64,000 nt of DNA from Astropecten irregularis (lineage: Eukaryota; Echinodermata; Asteroidea; Paxillosida; Astropectinidae), in NCBI GenBank assembly GCA_963971285.1, contig OZ020260.1, forward strand, positions 15,038,798 to 15,102,797. The letters run 5' to 3'. Position numbers and translations under genes: made by a program. The notes under the pieces were generated by a model. That model had not been told where the DNA came from and made no database searches. It saw nothing but the letters and a program-made list of their open reading frames with translations. Shown here one piece after another: positions 1 to 11,678 of this stretch (positions are counted from its first letter, which is position 1; each line of letters starts with the position of its first letter).

Positions 1-2706
1 CATCGGAGCAGGGAGGGTTGTTTGGGGGAATTAACGGATAATCTCCTTTGTAAGTAAACTGCCATCCTTTTGTATGAGACTCCACAACAGATCGATCGGC
101 GGTCGAATGAGCCACGAAACTGCAATGGTGTTATACACTGATCCAGCGCACAGCGTCTTGTTTGTGCATTTTAGTTGCGGTTTTAGTTCGTGGACACACA
201 AGACCTTTCTTTAGGGTTTGAATTACATTAGAATTTGTCAGCATTATGTGTCCAAGTCAAATTATAATGCGGTGGGGCATGCCTGTCCCTTGAATTGATT
301 AGATTTAATGATACTGTGAAGACGTTAAAGACGTTAGGTAAGGTGGCTCGTGGACTCAGGCGACGTGTGCAGGGAGAGACAGACAGAACTGGCCGCCGGG
401 CATCACTGGACACGCCCTGGTAGCAAACGACCGACAGTTTACCGCTCTCGCCGGTGCGAAGTGTTACCGTCTAACAGAGGGAAACACGGTCACACCTTTG
501 GTTTCTCCATGGTTTCTGCAACGGTCGTAGATGGTTTCGTGAACAACACTGGCACTTTCCAAGGATCGTGCCCTGGGCGTGTCGAGGCATTGATGGTCTT
601 GTACAGCTTTAATCTGGTGGTAGATTCTATGCAAACTGAACTCACATCTAAAATTAACGAACTTGTCGTCAAAATGGTGAGAACTTGAATACAGGAGGTA
701 AGTAGGCCCTATCTTTAAAATGCATAATCTTTTAAACGAACTTTCAGTTACTCAATATGTAAAGTTAAGATGCAGTACATCATTGGGAATGTTGATCTTG
801 AAGATGACATTCATTCTAATCTTAAATGCATATCGTAAAACCTGCATGTGTAAATTTCATCTAAATCGGCGTTCACCTTTCCGAGAGAAAAGAGGAAACG
901 AATAACGTTTAAATTTAAGTTTGTGCACGTTAATATTGTGTTTACTGAGACGTCGTTTGCTGAAATCGAGACAAGTTGGAGCATTTCTTAAGTAGTCAGA
1001 TGCAGTTTTTTGTTCAGACTGTTTAGGCATTTCAGAGATTTCACAGGAAAATATTGTATGAAAGTAACTTCCTGAGCAGTTAGTTTCCACTCAGAAACAG
1101 GAGTTTCGATTATTCTTGGGAACATGGGGAAGGGGCTATCTAGCTGAGGTCGAAAAGGGGCGGGGCCAACTGGGCGTCTAGGAAACCGCTGCCGTATAAA
1201 CATGATATTGATTTTATGAAGTTGAATGATGAATTTTATGAAATTGAGGGTCCGTTGTTTAGATTTCAGCATAAGATTTATGAAAGACTGAATGACACAT
1301 GAGAAAAGTAGTATTTTTGAACAATTTGTCAATTGAGGAACCTCATGCAGTAGAGCCAGCCACGCCCATCTTATGCTGACAACGGCGTCTTCTTAGATGC
1401 TTGATGTAAGACGTTCTATAAGCCGGTGATAATCATACATTTTTTTTCCAATTCGTCCATTTTGTGTAAGGCCTACTGTGTTCTTTTTCGAGTTATTTAG
1501 GCCTGTTTGTGTTCTTAGACCCTGGCTGGAGTGATCATGTTGGTATACGGGGCTGTGCAGGTTTTTTCGGCTATTCTAAAGTTGGACAACTGGGCACCTT
1601 TCATTTTGTTTTCCTGTGGACCTTGATGCGGATTAAAAAGGCTAATTCTTAATAGACAAAGCAGTGGCCTCTACTTATTGACCACTGGCCACACTAAAAG
1701 GGTGGACATCTCAATGGAAGTAGTCACTGGAATAATTATCCACACACACAGAACCAGCCACTTTTAGGGGAGAAGAAAAATGCAAGGACGTCCAGACGTA
1801 TTCGAGACAGACTCGCTCCAAGATGTCTGAGATGTCTTCTGTTTAAAACACACACTGATAAGCTGATAAATGATGATGTGGCGGTCCCAGTGGAATCTTT
1901 CTCAAAGGCTGAAAGTTTGGGGCAGTCTGGGATCGGACGTCGAGCCTTCTTTATGTATTGTATATTTTAGACCGTTGTTCATCTTGGTAAGCAGTTTAAT
2001 ATTGCATTTACACAATGTCCTGACTTAATGAACCATTGGGATTCCCCAAGGTAGTGATTTTTTTAGATGCATTTAGCACACAATCTCGTGGTAGGATATT
2101 TTTGTTGGGCGTGTAAGCCGAGCACGGTCAGGAGCTCAAATGATATAGCGCCCTCACCGGTGGTGTACTGAAAGCTATCAGTGCTGGTGGTGATCGTTTC
2201 GGGCATGCAATCTCTTTGCCGAAAGTTGAGAGGGTCTTACAGGCTATGTTACATAGCCTTATGGTTGAATGGCTTTTTAGATAAATTAAGTCCCAAGTTC
2301 AAGTTTAACTAAATTATGACACCCCCCCCCCCCGGCCCCCCCCCCCTCACCATGCCCAAAGCGTGTGTTTAGGCGCGTGGCAAAGTTTACTATGGGAAAA
2401 CATCACTTCATCAAGAATCGACAGAAAATAACTTCACTGTGCTTAAAACTGAATTGCATGCATGTGTTTGTTTGTTTTCCATTTTATAGACGTGTTTATC
2501 AGTCTTCCGGGACGTGAGGAGCGGTGTTCGCCTATGATTGTCCAAACGCAATTCTTGTTGAGTTGATAGATATTTCAAGAACTGTGTATGGACATCAGTG
2601 GCTAGCATTAGCGATACAACTGACCATCAGCAATCCATCAATCTTCAATTCTTGACCTTGGGTTTTAGATGCGAGACCCTCTTTCACTTCGAATTTTAAG
2701 TAAAGC
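1..2706. other. Intergenic, no supportable gene
   Basis: I recognise no conserved protein in either strand. The longest open frame (350-688, +) has no familiar motif. A strong consensus 5' splice site (GAG then GTAAGT, GT at 698-699) follows it, so the stretch could hold the first, mostly untranslated exon of an unseen plus-strand transcript, but I found no partner exon before the histone gene. A poly-C tract interrupted by GG lies at 2322-2346. The rest is AT-rich sequence without obvious structure. Confidence 0.5.
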
Positions 2707-3350
2707 TAATGCCTAGGTCACATTTGCTCACATTTGCCGCGGCCGCCGTGGATTCTAAAATATCTACGGCCAGTAACAATTATAGGGTCGCCGCAGTATT
2801 TCCACGGTAAAACACTGTAGCAGTCACATTGTAAGGGTTGCCGCACGGCGTATTTTTAATTTATGGGGAGAAAAAACCTGCGGCTGCCGTCACATCCTTT
2901 AAAGTGATGACGCACGGTCGCCTTAGGGTGACCCTGCGGCGGCCGTTGACAAAATGGAAGACGCAAGCTTGCTGCAAAGCGCCCGCAGCATACAATAAGT
3001 ATTATAATGAGGGGTTTGCCATACACATAAATATTTTCCACGATGGTCATTTCATTGCAAAGTTTCCAAAGTGTTACGGATAGCGTGCGTCGAGCGTACG
3101 GGAACTGAAAAACCGTTCTACGGGATGGCTACGGCGGGTCGAATTGCCACGGCGAACGTACAAATGAAAAGAGTTATAACTCCGCGCTATAACTCTACGG
3201 CCACCCCTACGGTCTGTAAAAATTAGGGATGTGCCGTAAGGCAACCCTGAGGCCGCCGCAGATTTTCGGCGGCCGCCGCACGTTTCTCTCGATTTTGGGT
3301 ACAAACGGCCGCCGTACGCTAGCCGTATAGCAAATGTGACCGAGGTATAA
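2707..3350. mobile_element. GC-rich fold-back element (MITE-like)
   Basis: The two ends are inverted copies: TGCCTAGGTCACATTTGC just inside the left edge, and TACCTCGGTCACATTTGC read from the right edge on the other strand (two mismatches in 18). TAA lies directly outside both ends, as expected of a 3-bp target duplication. The interior is much richer in G, C and CpG than the surroundings and contains further inverted copies of a CTGCGGCGGCC-type core (near 2930 and near 3250). No transposase frame is present. A 3-bp TAA/TTA duplication is typical of PIF/Harbinger transposons, so a non-autonomous member of that group is my inference; the family itself is not identified. Confidence 0.6.
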
Positions 3351-3659
3351 GGCTTCAGAAATAATTTTCGACACAGTTCCCGAGAACGGTGAGGGCGCCC
3401 TCTTGAGATTAACAACAATGGTTATTCAAAAGTCTCCCATTAATTATGAATTTCATTCTTGTTTAATTATCTTTGTGCATTTCAATTTTATTAATCATAT
3501 CAATATTTACATTATAATAAAACTTGAAAATATTTTGATGACATGATTTTATTTCACTTTTAATCATTGTGGCACACTTTACTGTTAAAAGTATATCTTT
3601 GTGTAATTTGGTCACTCTTTAAAAATGCTTTAGCTGTAATTTTCAGTATTTGAGATACA

Positions 3660-3712
3660 ATGTATAACTGTGTAGCGCCTTTCTTTGTAGAAAGGGCGCC
3701 CAATAAATGTCT
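3660..3712 (+). repeat. Possible LINE/SINE 3' tail
   Basis: The sequence has a short hairpin, GCGCCTTTCT then AGAAAGGGCGC, followed directly by CCAATAAATG. This layout (GCGC-type stem followed by ATAAATG) resembles the 3' ends of L2/CR1-type LINEs and the SINEs that borrow their tails in many animal genomes. No reverse-transcriptase frame is attached, so at most it is a 5'-truncated remnant. Confidence 0.35.
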
Positions 3713-5484
3713 GCGCACAGATGCATTTCAATTAGTACCCAACACTGTGAAATGACAGGGACACATCTATGTAATGTAGCTACTCTGTCTGATATGCACA
3801 CGATAATGTGTAGGCCTTAACGATACATCACACATGGACTTTGTCAAAGTCATCCATCTTGACTATTCATTACAACTCAATCGACTGAGGCACGAAGTAA
3901 ATGAAATACTAGGTCTTGCAAGTTGTGCCGTTGCTATGTTGTGTCAATTTACACTGAACTCATGTCGCCATGTAATTCCTCACTGCATGAAACGGGTCAG
4001 CAGCCATTAATATCTATGTGTGTCTCACCCATAAAATACTCATTATAGTCTGAGCCACATGTGGTATATTATTAGAATTTGACCAATGGAAAACCATGTT
4101 ATAATAAATTATGGAGCTTTTTTATTCCCATATACCAAATGATGCATGCGTCAAACAATGAAACGAGCCGTACTCCATGTACTGTAGGGAACGGTACGGT
4201 GGCATGGTTGAAACACTCTATCCAGTATCGTAAATATGTATTAGCAATTTTGATATCAATTATGGAACGCGGACTCATTAGTTTACTTCATCTGCATGAA
4301 AAACCCATTAACATAGATCAGCCTGTCAACCTATGCAGAAAACGCCTTAATTGAGGCGAGAAACCTCCTCACTAATGCTGTCTTGATTGCTCGATACACG
4401 GCATAAACAGTTCGTGCGTGAATTTCAGTTTGGCAGATAACGTATTATCCTGCTGCCATATGGAGTGCAGATAGAGGTTCAACTTCTTGGAATTTGTGTT
4501 TTTCAGGGTCTGCAGTTATATTTCTCCTCTTCAAGAAACCCTTCTCTTATCCGGGTTCATTTCTGCAGGCATATACGCCACTGAAATGGAGAGACACATC
4601 ATGGGGAGGGGAGAGATGTTGAATGCAAGACAGCTTATTGGCAGTCCATTTGGAAATAATTATAGACATTCCTGAAATGGGTTTTGTAATTCCTAAAATA
4701 TGAACAGAATATGACGGCAAGTAGTTTTGTTTTCACTAAAAATAGGTCTGTCCCTTTTCATTCGTACACTTGGTTTTGAAGTATGGCCTATCTACGCCGT
4801 GACAAATTCAATTTAGCCTTTGTTTTCTAAATAAACATATCGCGCTGATTGACGTTTGGTCAGTCAAAAACGTGAGCACTTTGTGAACACTGCATTTTAA
4901 CTTGAGTATTCGGTTTCTATCTCAATACGCTACATCGCATAATCAGTTTATTTCTGATCATTTCGGAATATTTTAGAGCGACATGTTTATGGCCGGTCTT
5001 TCTCTTTTTCAGTCATGCATATAGATATTTCAATTTGCATAACATCTTACAGAACCTGGGCGACAGCCGGGGAGACAATCATGAAAATTATTCAACTCTA
5101 CTGCACACAACACTAAAAGCAATGTCGGTTTGTCGCAAAAATCAATCCCCATGCCCTTGAGAACGTTTTAGCTTTGTATGTCGTCCCGATTCGTCCCAAA
5201 ACATTAATTTCAAATATTGTACCATATCGATATCATCGCCTAGAATTCATGGAGAAAATCCAATCAAAAACAAATGAAGATGAATTCCTCATGAATTTAA
5301 TACCATGATGGCTAGGTCTAAAGAAATTATGATAACAGTGAGCCTACAAAATGTTCCACTATGGTGAAATGATAATCATGTTCATAATAAAGCGTTCCTT
5401 CTCCTTTTTTTCTCACGGAGATCAGATTTTGAACGTACATCTGATCGAACCGGGGTATAACCATAGGACCTAAAATGTTTGAAA
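3713..5484. other. Intergenic, 3' side of the GPCR gene
   Basis: AT-rich sequence between the repeat tail and the stop codon of the minus-strand receptor. It should include the receptor's 3' UTR, but I could not place a convincing poly(A) site. The open frames here (for example 4079-4354) show no family motif and no splice context. Confidence 0.4.
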
Positions 5485-6594
5485 TTAGGGACCTACATGA
5501 CGCCTCAGTCTTTTGCACTTGATCAGTCGCAGACACGCTTTTCTGATATTAGTGTTCATCCACGCGTAGATGAAGGGGTTCCAGGCCGGTCCTAGGTACA
5601 GGAGAAAGTTAAGCAATCTTCCAGCCCGAAGGAGAGCAAAGTCTGGATAGATACCTCCTATAATGTACGTGATAGATATAGGTAACAGACTGATGGTCAA
5701 GACGAGGGTCACCAGGAATGACATCTTAACCATCCGAACCTCCTCTTTGCTGAGCCTGGGTGAGGGACGGTGTTTGTTGGCTGCAGAGAGTTGGTCATCC
5801 GTTTCGATCTCAAGCGATGTGACTGCAGCTACCATCGGTGCGTCGGATACAGAGTTGGGCGTGATGGGTTCGGACGTCTCAGGATCAGCAGCCCGGACTC
5901 GTAGCTTGCTGGCCCTAATGGTCCGTAACATCAGGCAATACTGCAAGGGAATCACCACGACGGACGTAAACACTTCCAGAGTGATGGAAACGGAGAGGTA
6001 AACCCACGCGTTAAAATCAAAGGGATCAAACATGCATGTTGCGAACATCGGACTGAAGGTTATCTGTCCGTGAACTATGAACTCGTTAACGATGAAGGAA
6101 CTGAAGAAGATGACAAACCAAACCAAAATGATGGCCACTGTGATTTTATTCCGACCGCAGTACTTGTCGAAGACGCGGCGTGGTTTGGAGATGAGAACGT
6201 ACCTATTGGTCGCTACCAATGTCAGGGTTATCACAGACACACCCAAGAAGAGTGTGGTGAACTCCCCGCACACGCGGCACGCGATCGGGCTGAACGGCCA
6301 CCGACCAAGCGCCACGGCTACAAAATGTGGTGGCATGACCACGACGGACAATAAGAAGTCTGCCACTGCTAGGTTGAGGACGAAGGCGTTGTGAGGTGTC
6401 CTAAGGTCCGGAGTGGTCGCAATGGACAAAATAACCAGGAAGTTTCCTACAGCTGCCATTAGTCCAAAGATGGCGATTGCCGTGGCGTGAAAGATACGCA
6501 CGCCGTCCGACACGGCGTACATGTCCTCCAATTCCTGCCTGCTCATATTAATCCCGTTGATAACATTTATCATTTTTGACGCATTAAAGTCCAT
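5485..6594 (-). CDS. Orphan class A GPCR (moody/Tre1/GPR84-like)
   Basis: This is a single-exon rhodopsin-class receptor of 369 residues if it starts at the ATG at 6594. The frame stays open to 6642, but the codon there is GTG, so I reject that start. Family marks, numbered from that start: TM1 Gly-Asn (N51), TM2 LNLAVAD (D79), the conserved Cys pair (C106, C187), TM4 Trp (W159) and TM7 NPFIY (339-343). The TM3 end reads N-R-Y (130-132) instead of D-R-Y, and TM6 has LLP rather than CWxP. N-R-Y is typical of moody, Tre1, GPR84 and melatonin receptors; the first group is my best guess. NAS and NMS near the N terminus are possible glycosylation sites. The third cytoplasmic loop is long and Ser/Thr/Asp/Glu-rich. 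The ligand cannot be read from sequence. Confidence 0.88.
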   Translation of the reverse strand: MDFNASKMINVINGINMSRQELEDMYAVSDGVRIFHATAIAIFGLMAAVGNFLVILSIATTPDLRTPHNAFVLNLAVADFLLSVVVMPPHFVAVALGRWPFSPIACRVCGEFTTLFLGVSVITLTLVATNRYVLISKPRRVFDKYCGRNKITVAIILVWFVIFFSSFIVNEFIVHGQITFSPMFATCMFDPFDFNAWVYLSVSITLEVFTSVVVIPLQYCLMLRTIRASKLRVRAADPETSEPITPNSVSDAPMVAAVTSLEIETDDQLSAANKHRPSPRLSKEEVRMVKMSFLVTLVLTISLLPISITYIIGGIYPDFALLRAGRLLNFLLYLGPAWNPFIYAWMNTNIRKACLRLIKCKRLRRHVGP

Positions 6595-6642
6595 CAGTAT
6601 ATTCAATCCAAAACTGTTACAGAATGGAAACCATTGAGGCAC

Positions 6643-7395
6643 TTTTATTTCAAGTCAATTCATGCATTTATGTACTCAAAAACACAATTCGTACTCCAAC
6701 CGCCAATGCTCTGAAATACAATGATCTCCTCCACGTTCGATCCTTGGGCCCTGAAACCGTATTATCCAGATAAAAAAGGGCTTTCAGCATTGATGGTGAG
6801 ACATCAATTCTCTCAAGACAAGGCGGTCTTTTGATCGGTCAAGTTTTCGCCGAGAGACATCTCAAGTGCATGTGCTCGAAAGTAATTAAGCCACGGAGGG
6901 CTTAGCGAAGGAAACGGAAGCCCACCTTACCTGGGATGCTGTGATGTGCAGGATGAGCCAAGGACTGACTGCTCATAATTTATCCCAACGCTAAGACGAA
7001 GACAAATACATCACGCGTCACGCACACTAAGTTTAAAGGGGCGTTCGCTCTTCCAAAGTACCAACCTGGAGCGTGTTTTGGCGGACGTGACCAGGAAAGT
7101 GTTTCTGTAGTCACTCTTGATGAATGGAAACATACTGGGGGAGGGCGCCAAAATACTTTTGCAAAATGTAAACAAAAATGGCGGCGGACACGGCGGAATT
7201 AGGAGTCGGACCTGCGGGTATCACACTGACCCTTCCCTCGGTTCCCGTTTAGTTGAACCAATGACGTAATTGAAGCAGACCTGAAGCCATCAAAACACGC
7301 CCCTGTACTGAACGTATATCACTGACGAAAGTTGGCAAGTCACGGTACCAGATGAGGGCGCTCTATTGACGCCATTTTTTTATATAAATAAATTC
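6643..7395. other. Likely 5' flank / untranslated exon of the GPCR
   Basis: On the minus strand a consensus 5' splice site (CCCAG then GTAAGG) ends a possible untranslated exon at about 6931, which could splice to just upstream of the receptor's coding exon. No coding potential is recognised. This is a placement from splice-site quality alone. Confidence 0.3.
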
Positions 7396-7399
7396 ATTC

Positions 7400-7461
7400 A
7401 TTGAAAGGTGAACAAAAGAAAAATTGACTGGAGTCAGTTTCCTTTATGGTTATTGATTAAC
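7400..7461. repeat. Rearranged fragment of the tRNA-SINE family
   Basis: Positions 7400-7434 match, in reverse orientation, the tRNA/tail junction of the SINE at 37430-37580 (shared TTGACTGGAGT and GTGAACAAA words). Positions 7435-7461 match the tail of the same SINE in forward orientation (CAGTTTCC, then TATGGTTATT). The two pieces abut with opposite polarity, so this is a scrambled copy rather than a simple insertion. Confidence 0.5.
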
Positions 7462-7469
7462 TTGATTCA

Positions 7470-9596
7470 TGCTAAAAAGAAAGGTCAAAACATCAGAAAA
7501 TGGTACGACACAGGTTTGTTCTCGATGCCCAGTTTGAATAAAATACGATGGGTCTTTTTCTGACTTGTAGGCCTATTAAACGATGCAAAATTTATCATGA
7601 GGTTATTTGTCCTAGAATTTAACAATTATAGGAATTGTTATCCCGCGACATTTCCACTCGTTTTGAACCGTTCCATTTAAAGCATGCACGCAATGCGCCT
7701 TATACAAGCTGTTTTTTTTTTGGATTTTTTGAGTATTTATATATTCTTAGGCCCAAACAATTAGAGCTCCATTTTGCTTGGGGCCGGCCAGTTTGTTTAA
7801 TGCACGGGATCCCAAAATTGCGGATCAACGTCCTATGCAGGGTACGTTTAAATGGGATCCGGATCAGCAAAATCCGTGATCCTGTGCCTTAAACAAACAA
7901 GTCCTTGGTTTCTATACCATGCGATAGCGTGCAGTAGGCGTGTCCATTGTCCATATATGATATGTGTCTTTTCTTTATCACGGTCAATTTCATCAATTAT
8001 GATTCATACAATTAGCTGGAATCTGTGCCAAGCCTCTCAGGACTAACAGAACGGAAATGTTGCCATGGTAACAAGGGTTAAGGAAATAGTCGTGGAAGTA
8101 ATAATGTAGCCTGTCGACACAGAGTGGTGATTGACATTTGATTTGCGCGGGAAGCAAAAGCATTGAGCCTCTAACACGACACAAAAACGTGAGGACAATT
8201 TGGCTTTGTTGCTATGGTTACACAGGAGGGAGAAAGCACATAACCACTAAAATTGAACCTCTGGAGTGAGTAGATGCCACTAGCACGTGACATCACCAAT
8301 ATTTGATCACTAGAGCTAAATTCCTTTGTAAATAGTATTTCTCTTGTGGACAACAATATAAAATAATTCTTTGCTGTTCCGCACGAGTGTAGGTTACTCT
8401 TCATCCAATAAATAACACTAAATTAATTAGGCAACGAATTAAACAGACAGATATCAAGAATTTATGCAATTAATTATTGTGAATCACACAACGTGGATTA
8501 CAACTTGGTGTGTCGCTTATAATAAATGCTGAAATATCCTACTAGTATGTATGCATAATAATTATAGTTTCCAATGAATTGGTTCTGTGTTGATAATGAG
8601 AAAAAGAACACGTCCTGATGAACGTGTCATGGCGGTGCCCACTTCACGAGCTGGCACCATCGACTGCTAAACACAGTGCCCTTTAATAAACAGCAAAGTG
8701 ATGGTAAATCTCATCTCCCTCACTGACCTGTGCATCTTATATTGATCCACTGGGACCAATTTCTTGACCCAATTTCTTTGAATGACCGTGAGATTGGAGG
8801 AGATTATATTTAATGAGGATTGTGTACTTTGTCGTAATTTGAAACTGCCTGCACTACGTTTGCTTCCCAATGGGTAAGCTTCGAACGTGAACCCTGCTGT
8901 TCTAATTGGATTTATAACGATCTGGTCGCACAGATTACGAATATTATTCTGAAACGAAAAAAAAACCCACCAAACCCCAAATGCTTTAATTTTCTCGAAA
9001 TGTGTCTTTCATTATACTTGCTACGCTTTTCAGCTGATGAATATTTATTATTAATTTAAATTAAAGAAACTGAAACACATAAATACATGCGCATTCATGG
9101 GGATATAATAAAACTTTGTTCTGCAAATTGCAATTTTGTAGGAATATGATTTTGCAGGCACTGACCAAATAATGCACAGTGCGTTTTTTTAATGCCCTTT
9201 AATTTGACAATTAATACAAGCAGGCGATGCGATTTATACGCGCCGAGTCTCGACCAATGAAAATTAATGAAATTCCTAAGGTGCCCGGTTCCCGCCTCTG
9301 TGCCTGTTCATTTAGCATGCGGCACCAGACTCTATTGTAAAAAAAAAAAAACACCTGTTGGCGCCTTACTTAAAAACCGGACAACGAGACGAATTCTGGA
9401 CAATTTGCATTTCGATGGCAGTGGGTATACTGGTGAGGAGACATTATAGTGCAGACGGTAGCCACAACTCAAACAAGACCAGAAGATTCTTGCGTTTCAG
9501 GGCCCTCCTCTTAGCCTACCGCCATTCCTTGCCAAATTCTGCTGAATTTGTCTCTTCATTGAGAAGTAAAAGACCTGAGCTAGTGAAGGAATCACC
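7470..9596. other. Intergenic, upstream of H2A.X
   Basis: No gene is recognised. Near the histone gene a CCAAT box lies at 9254-9258 within CGACCAATGA, an octamer-like TTTAGCATGC at about 9311, a poly-A tract near 9340 and a TTAAAAA stretch near 9370. These may belong to the H2A.X promoter, but the transcription start is not obvious. Open frames in 7635-8870 lack family motifs. Confidence 0.4.
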
Positions 9597-10013
9597 ATGA
9601 CTGGACGAGGAAAAGGGAGCAAAGGCAAAGGCTTGGGCGTGAAGGGCCGTAGTCGTTCCAACCGAGCGGGCCTGCAGTTCCCAGTAGGTCGTGTCCATCG
9701 CTTCATGAGGAAGGGTCGTTACAGTGATCGTATCGGCGGAGGAGCACCCGTCTACATGGCCGCTGTCCTGGAGTATCTGGTAGCAGAGATCCTGGAGCTG
9801 GCAGGTAACGCTGCACGAGATAACAAGAAGACCAGAATCAACCCCCGTCACTTACAGCTAGCCATCCGTAATGATGAGGAGTTAAACAAGATGATGACCG
9901 GAGTGACCATCGCCCAGGGAGGAGTGCTGCCCAACATCCAGTCATTCCTCTTGCCTGCTAAGGCCAACAACAAGGCATCCAAGGCACTTGCTGCGCAAAG
10001 CCAAGAATACTGA
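9597..10013 (+). CDS. H2AX: Histone H2A.X
   Basis: A complete, intronless 138-residue H2A. The histone-fold core is unmistakable ([56 protein letters not shown]), and the acidic-patch Glu/Asp residues are kept. The C terminus ends in SQEY, the SQ(E/D)-hydrophobic motif phosphorylated by ATM/ATR-type kinases at DNA breaks (gamma-H2A.X); the target serine is S135. Compared with the usual sequence it has RINPRH, MMTGV in place of LLGGV, QSF in place of QAV, and an Asn/Ala/Lys-rich tail. It stands alone, not in a histone cluster. I see no canonical histone 3' stem-loop after the stop, so the message is probably polyadenylated; ATTAAA at 10961-10966 is a candidate signal. Confidence 0.97.
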   Translation: MTGRGKGSKGKGLGVKGRSRSNRAGLQFPVGRVHRFMRKGRYSDRIGGGAPVYMAAVLEYLVAEILELAGNAARDNKKTRINPRHLQLAIRNDEELNKMMTGVTIAQGGVLPNIQSFLLPAKANNKASKALAAQSQEY

Positions 10014-11678
10014 CCTGATGGAAAGCCCCAGAAAGGCCCACTCCCACAGAATCTTCAAACTATATACTTTGAAATGATCCTGCTATTACGACAGACTCTT
10101 TAAGAGAAATTCAAGAGATACTATGGCAGTATCACACAAGTGCCTCAACCAAATTTTGGGAACTTGTCTTATATAACAAACCTTTTTAGTTTACTCCACG
10201 GTCAGACAGAACAAAATTATAAATTTGGGAGGCTGAGAAACGTGGTTCTTATTAGACTAGTTCCCAGTCATCGTACAGTTTTGTTTTTGTTGGGGGGGGG
10301 GGGGGGGGGGGAGGATAGGAGAGAGAACCCGAGTGTACATTATGTGATTCCCTTCGGACTTTGCACACAACCATTTCATGCAAAAGTCTCACTATATTTT
10401 CTGTTGGTCATTGATTGTATGAACAGCATAATTTTATTGTTTGTTTAGTGTCATTTAGAAACGTTTTTGGTTTTGAACGGACACGAGTGCCCTCGTTTCA
10501 AGTCAGAAAAGTAACAGAATTACTTTATCATAAGTTAATATTTAATAGTGTACTTAATTAAGGTATAATCATTTTGTCGAATCATGGTTACTGACAGAAG
10601 TGGAGTGTTACAGACATCTCATTATCATAAATAATAATTAATAATTATTTCGTTTTATTCAAATTTTCGAGTGAAAAATCCTTCAAAATTTAAGAATATT
10701 ATGAGAATTGTACTTACTAAAAAAATGCCATATATCCCCATTGTAAGTGAAGGGATAACGAGACTTAAAATTTGACTGCACATGTCTTTGTTTGTTTGTG
10801 TTTAGTAAATAATCGTTTGAAGGAGACATTTCTATCGATCAAAGTATCTGTTTAGCTGAACTACAAACAAAAGTTTTGATTTCTTTATTAACTAATGTTA
10901 CTTCCGAAAATGTACATAAACAGTGCATTGTTGTATTCCATCTCCTTTGTGAAAAGAAAGATTAAATAATCAAAGATTAAAAACAATATTGGTGACATTG
11001 TTTTGAAATTTGTTTTGATTGTTTTCTGCTTTGGGGTAAATCAAAGAACATTCTATTAAGTATTATCCATTATACCATTAGGTTTGAGCATGGGCGGTCT
11101 ATTTCTTCCTCCATGGTTTGAGATTATTATATTAATTAGGCCCCTCTTACTTTGGGGCGGGGTGGTTTGAGTGTTTCATCAGAACTCTGTATTTTTAGTC
11201 TTTTATTTTAATTTACCGCAAAATGTTAATTAAATTATGTGGTGCTTAGAAAACGCACCGTACCGCATTAACACTGGTTGAAAAGTTCATGTGAAATGAA
11301 AACGGAAACGGACTTCAAAAGTACTGTGCATACAGTGTAATTTGTTTGCTTACAGAGGAAATATTAAACATTTCGGGAAATCTGCCAATTGAGGGCGGGC
11401 TTTAAACCGGCAATTCTTCAGCGCCATTGCATTACGTGCATTTTACTGTAAACAGTACGTACGAGAAACATTTTCCTGAAAAAAATCTAATAAATTGATG
11501 TACTAATAACGATTCAGAGTTACTTTTAACAACAGAGTACAGTTCAAACACCAGGTAAGACTCCATTGTGTAAATATAACCATATTAACGGAACGGAAAT
11601 CCATGTTATTGTTAAGTAAAATTGGTAAAGTGCTAAAACTGTGTAACTGAGTGGTTATCATTGATTTGTACTGCGTAT
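10014..11678. other. H2A.X 3' region and USP 5' flank
   Basis: A run of 20 G residues lies at 10292-10311. ATTAAA at 10961 may end the H2A.X message. GAGGGCGGGC near 11391 is Sp1-like. A consensus donor (CACCAG then GTAAGA, GT at 11555-11556) could end an untranslated first exon of the USP gene, to be joined to the acceptor at about 12235. No other coding region is recognised. Confidence 0.35.

Noticed and set aside
350..688. 112-codon open frame at the left edge
   Set aside because: No recognisable domain, mixed composition and no conserved splice partner. The strong donor after it is noted, but coding status is not supported.
2838..3418. Open frames on both strands inside the GC-rich element
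   Set aside because: They come from the stop-poor GC-rich fold-back DNA; they overlap each other and have no family motif.
6595..6642. Longer N terminus for the GPCR
   Set aside because: The codon at 6640-6642 is GTG, not ATG, and the first in-frame ATG (6594) already gives a normal receptor N terminus.
10016..10130. Histone 3' stem-loop
   Set aside because: CTCTTTAAGAG near 10090 is a weak hairpin, but neither the GGCTCTTTTCAGAGCC-type stem nor a clear purine-rich downstream element is present.
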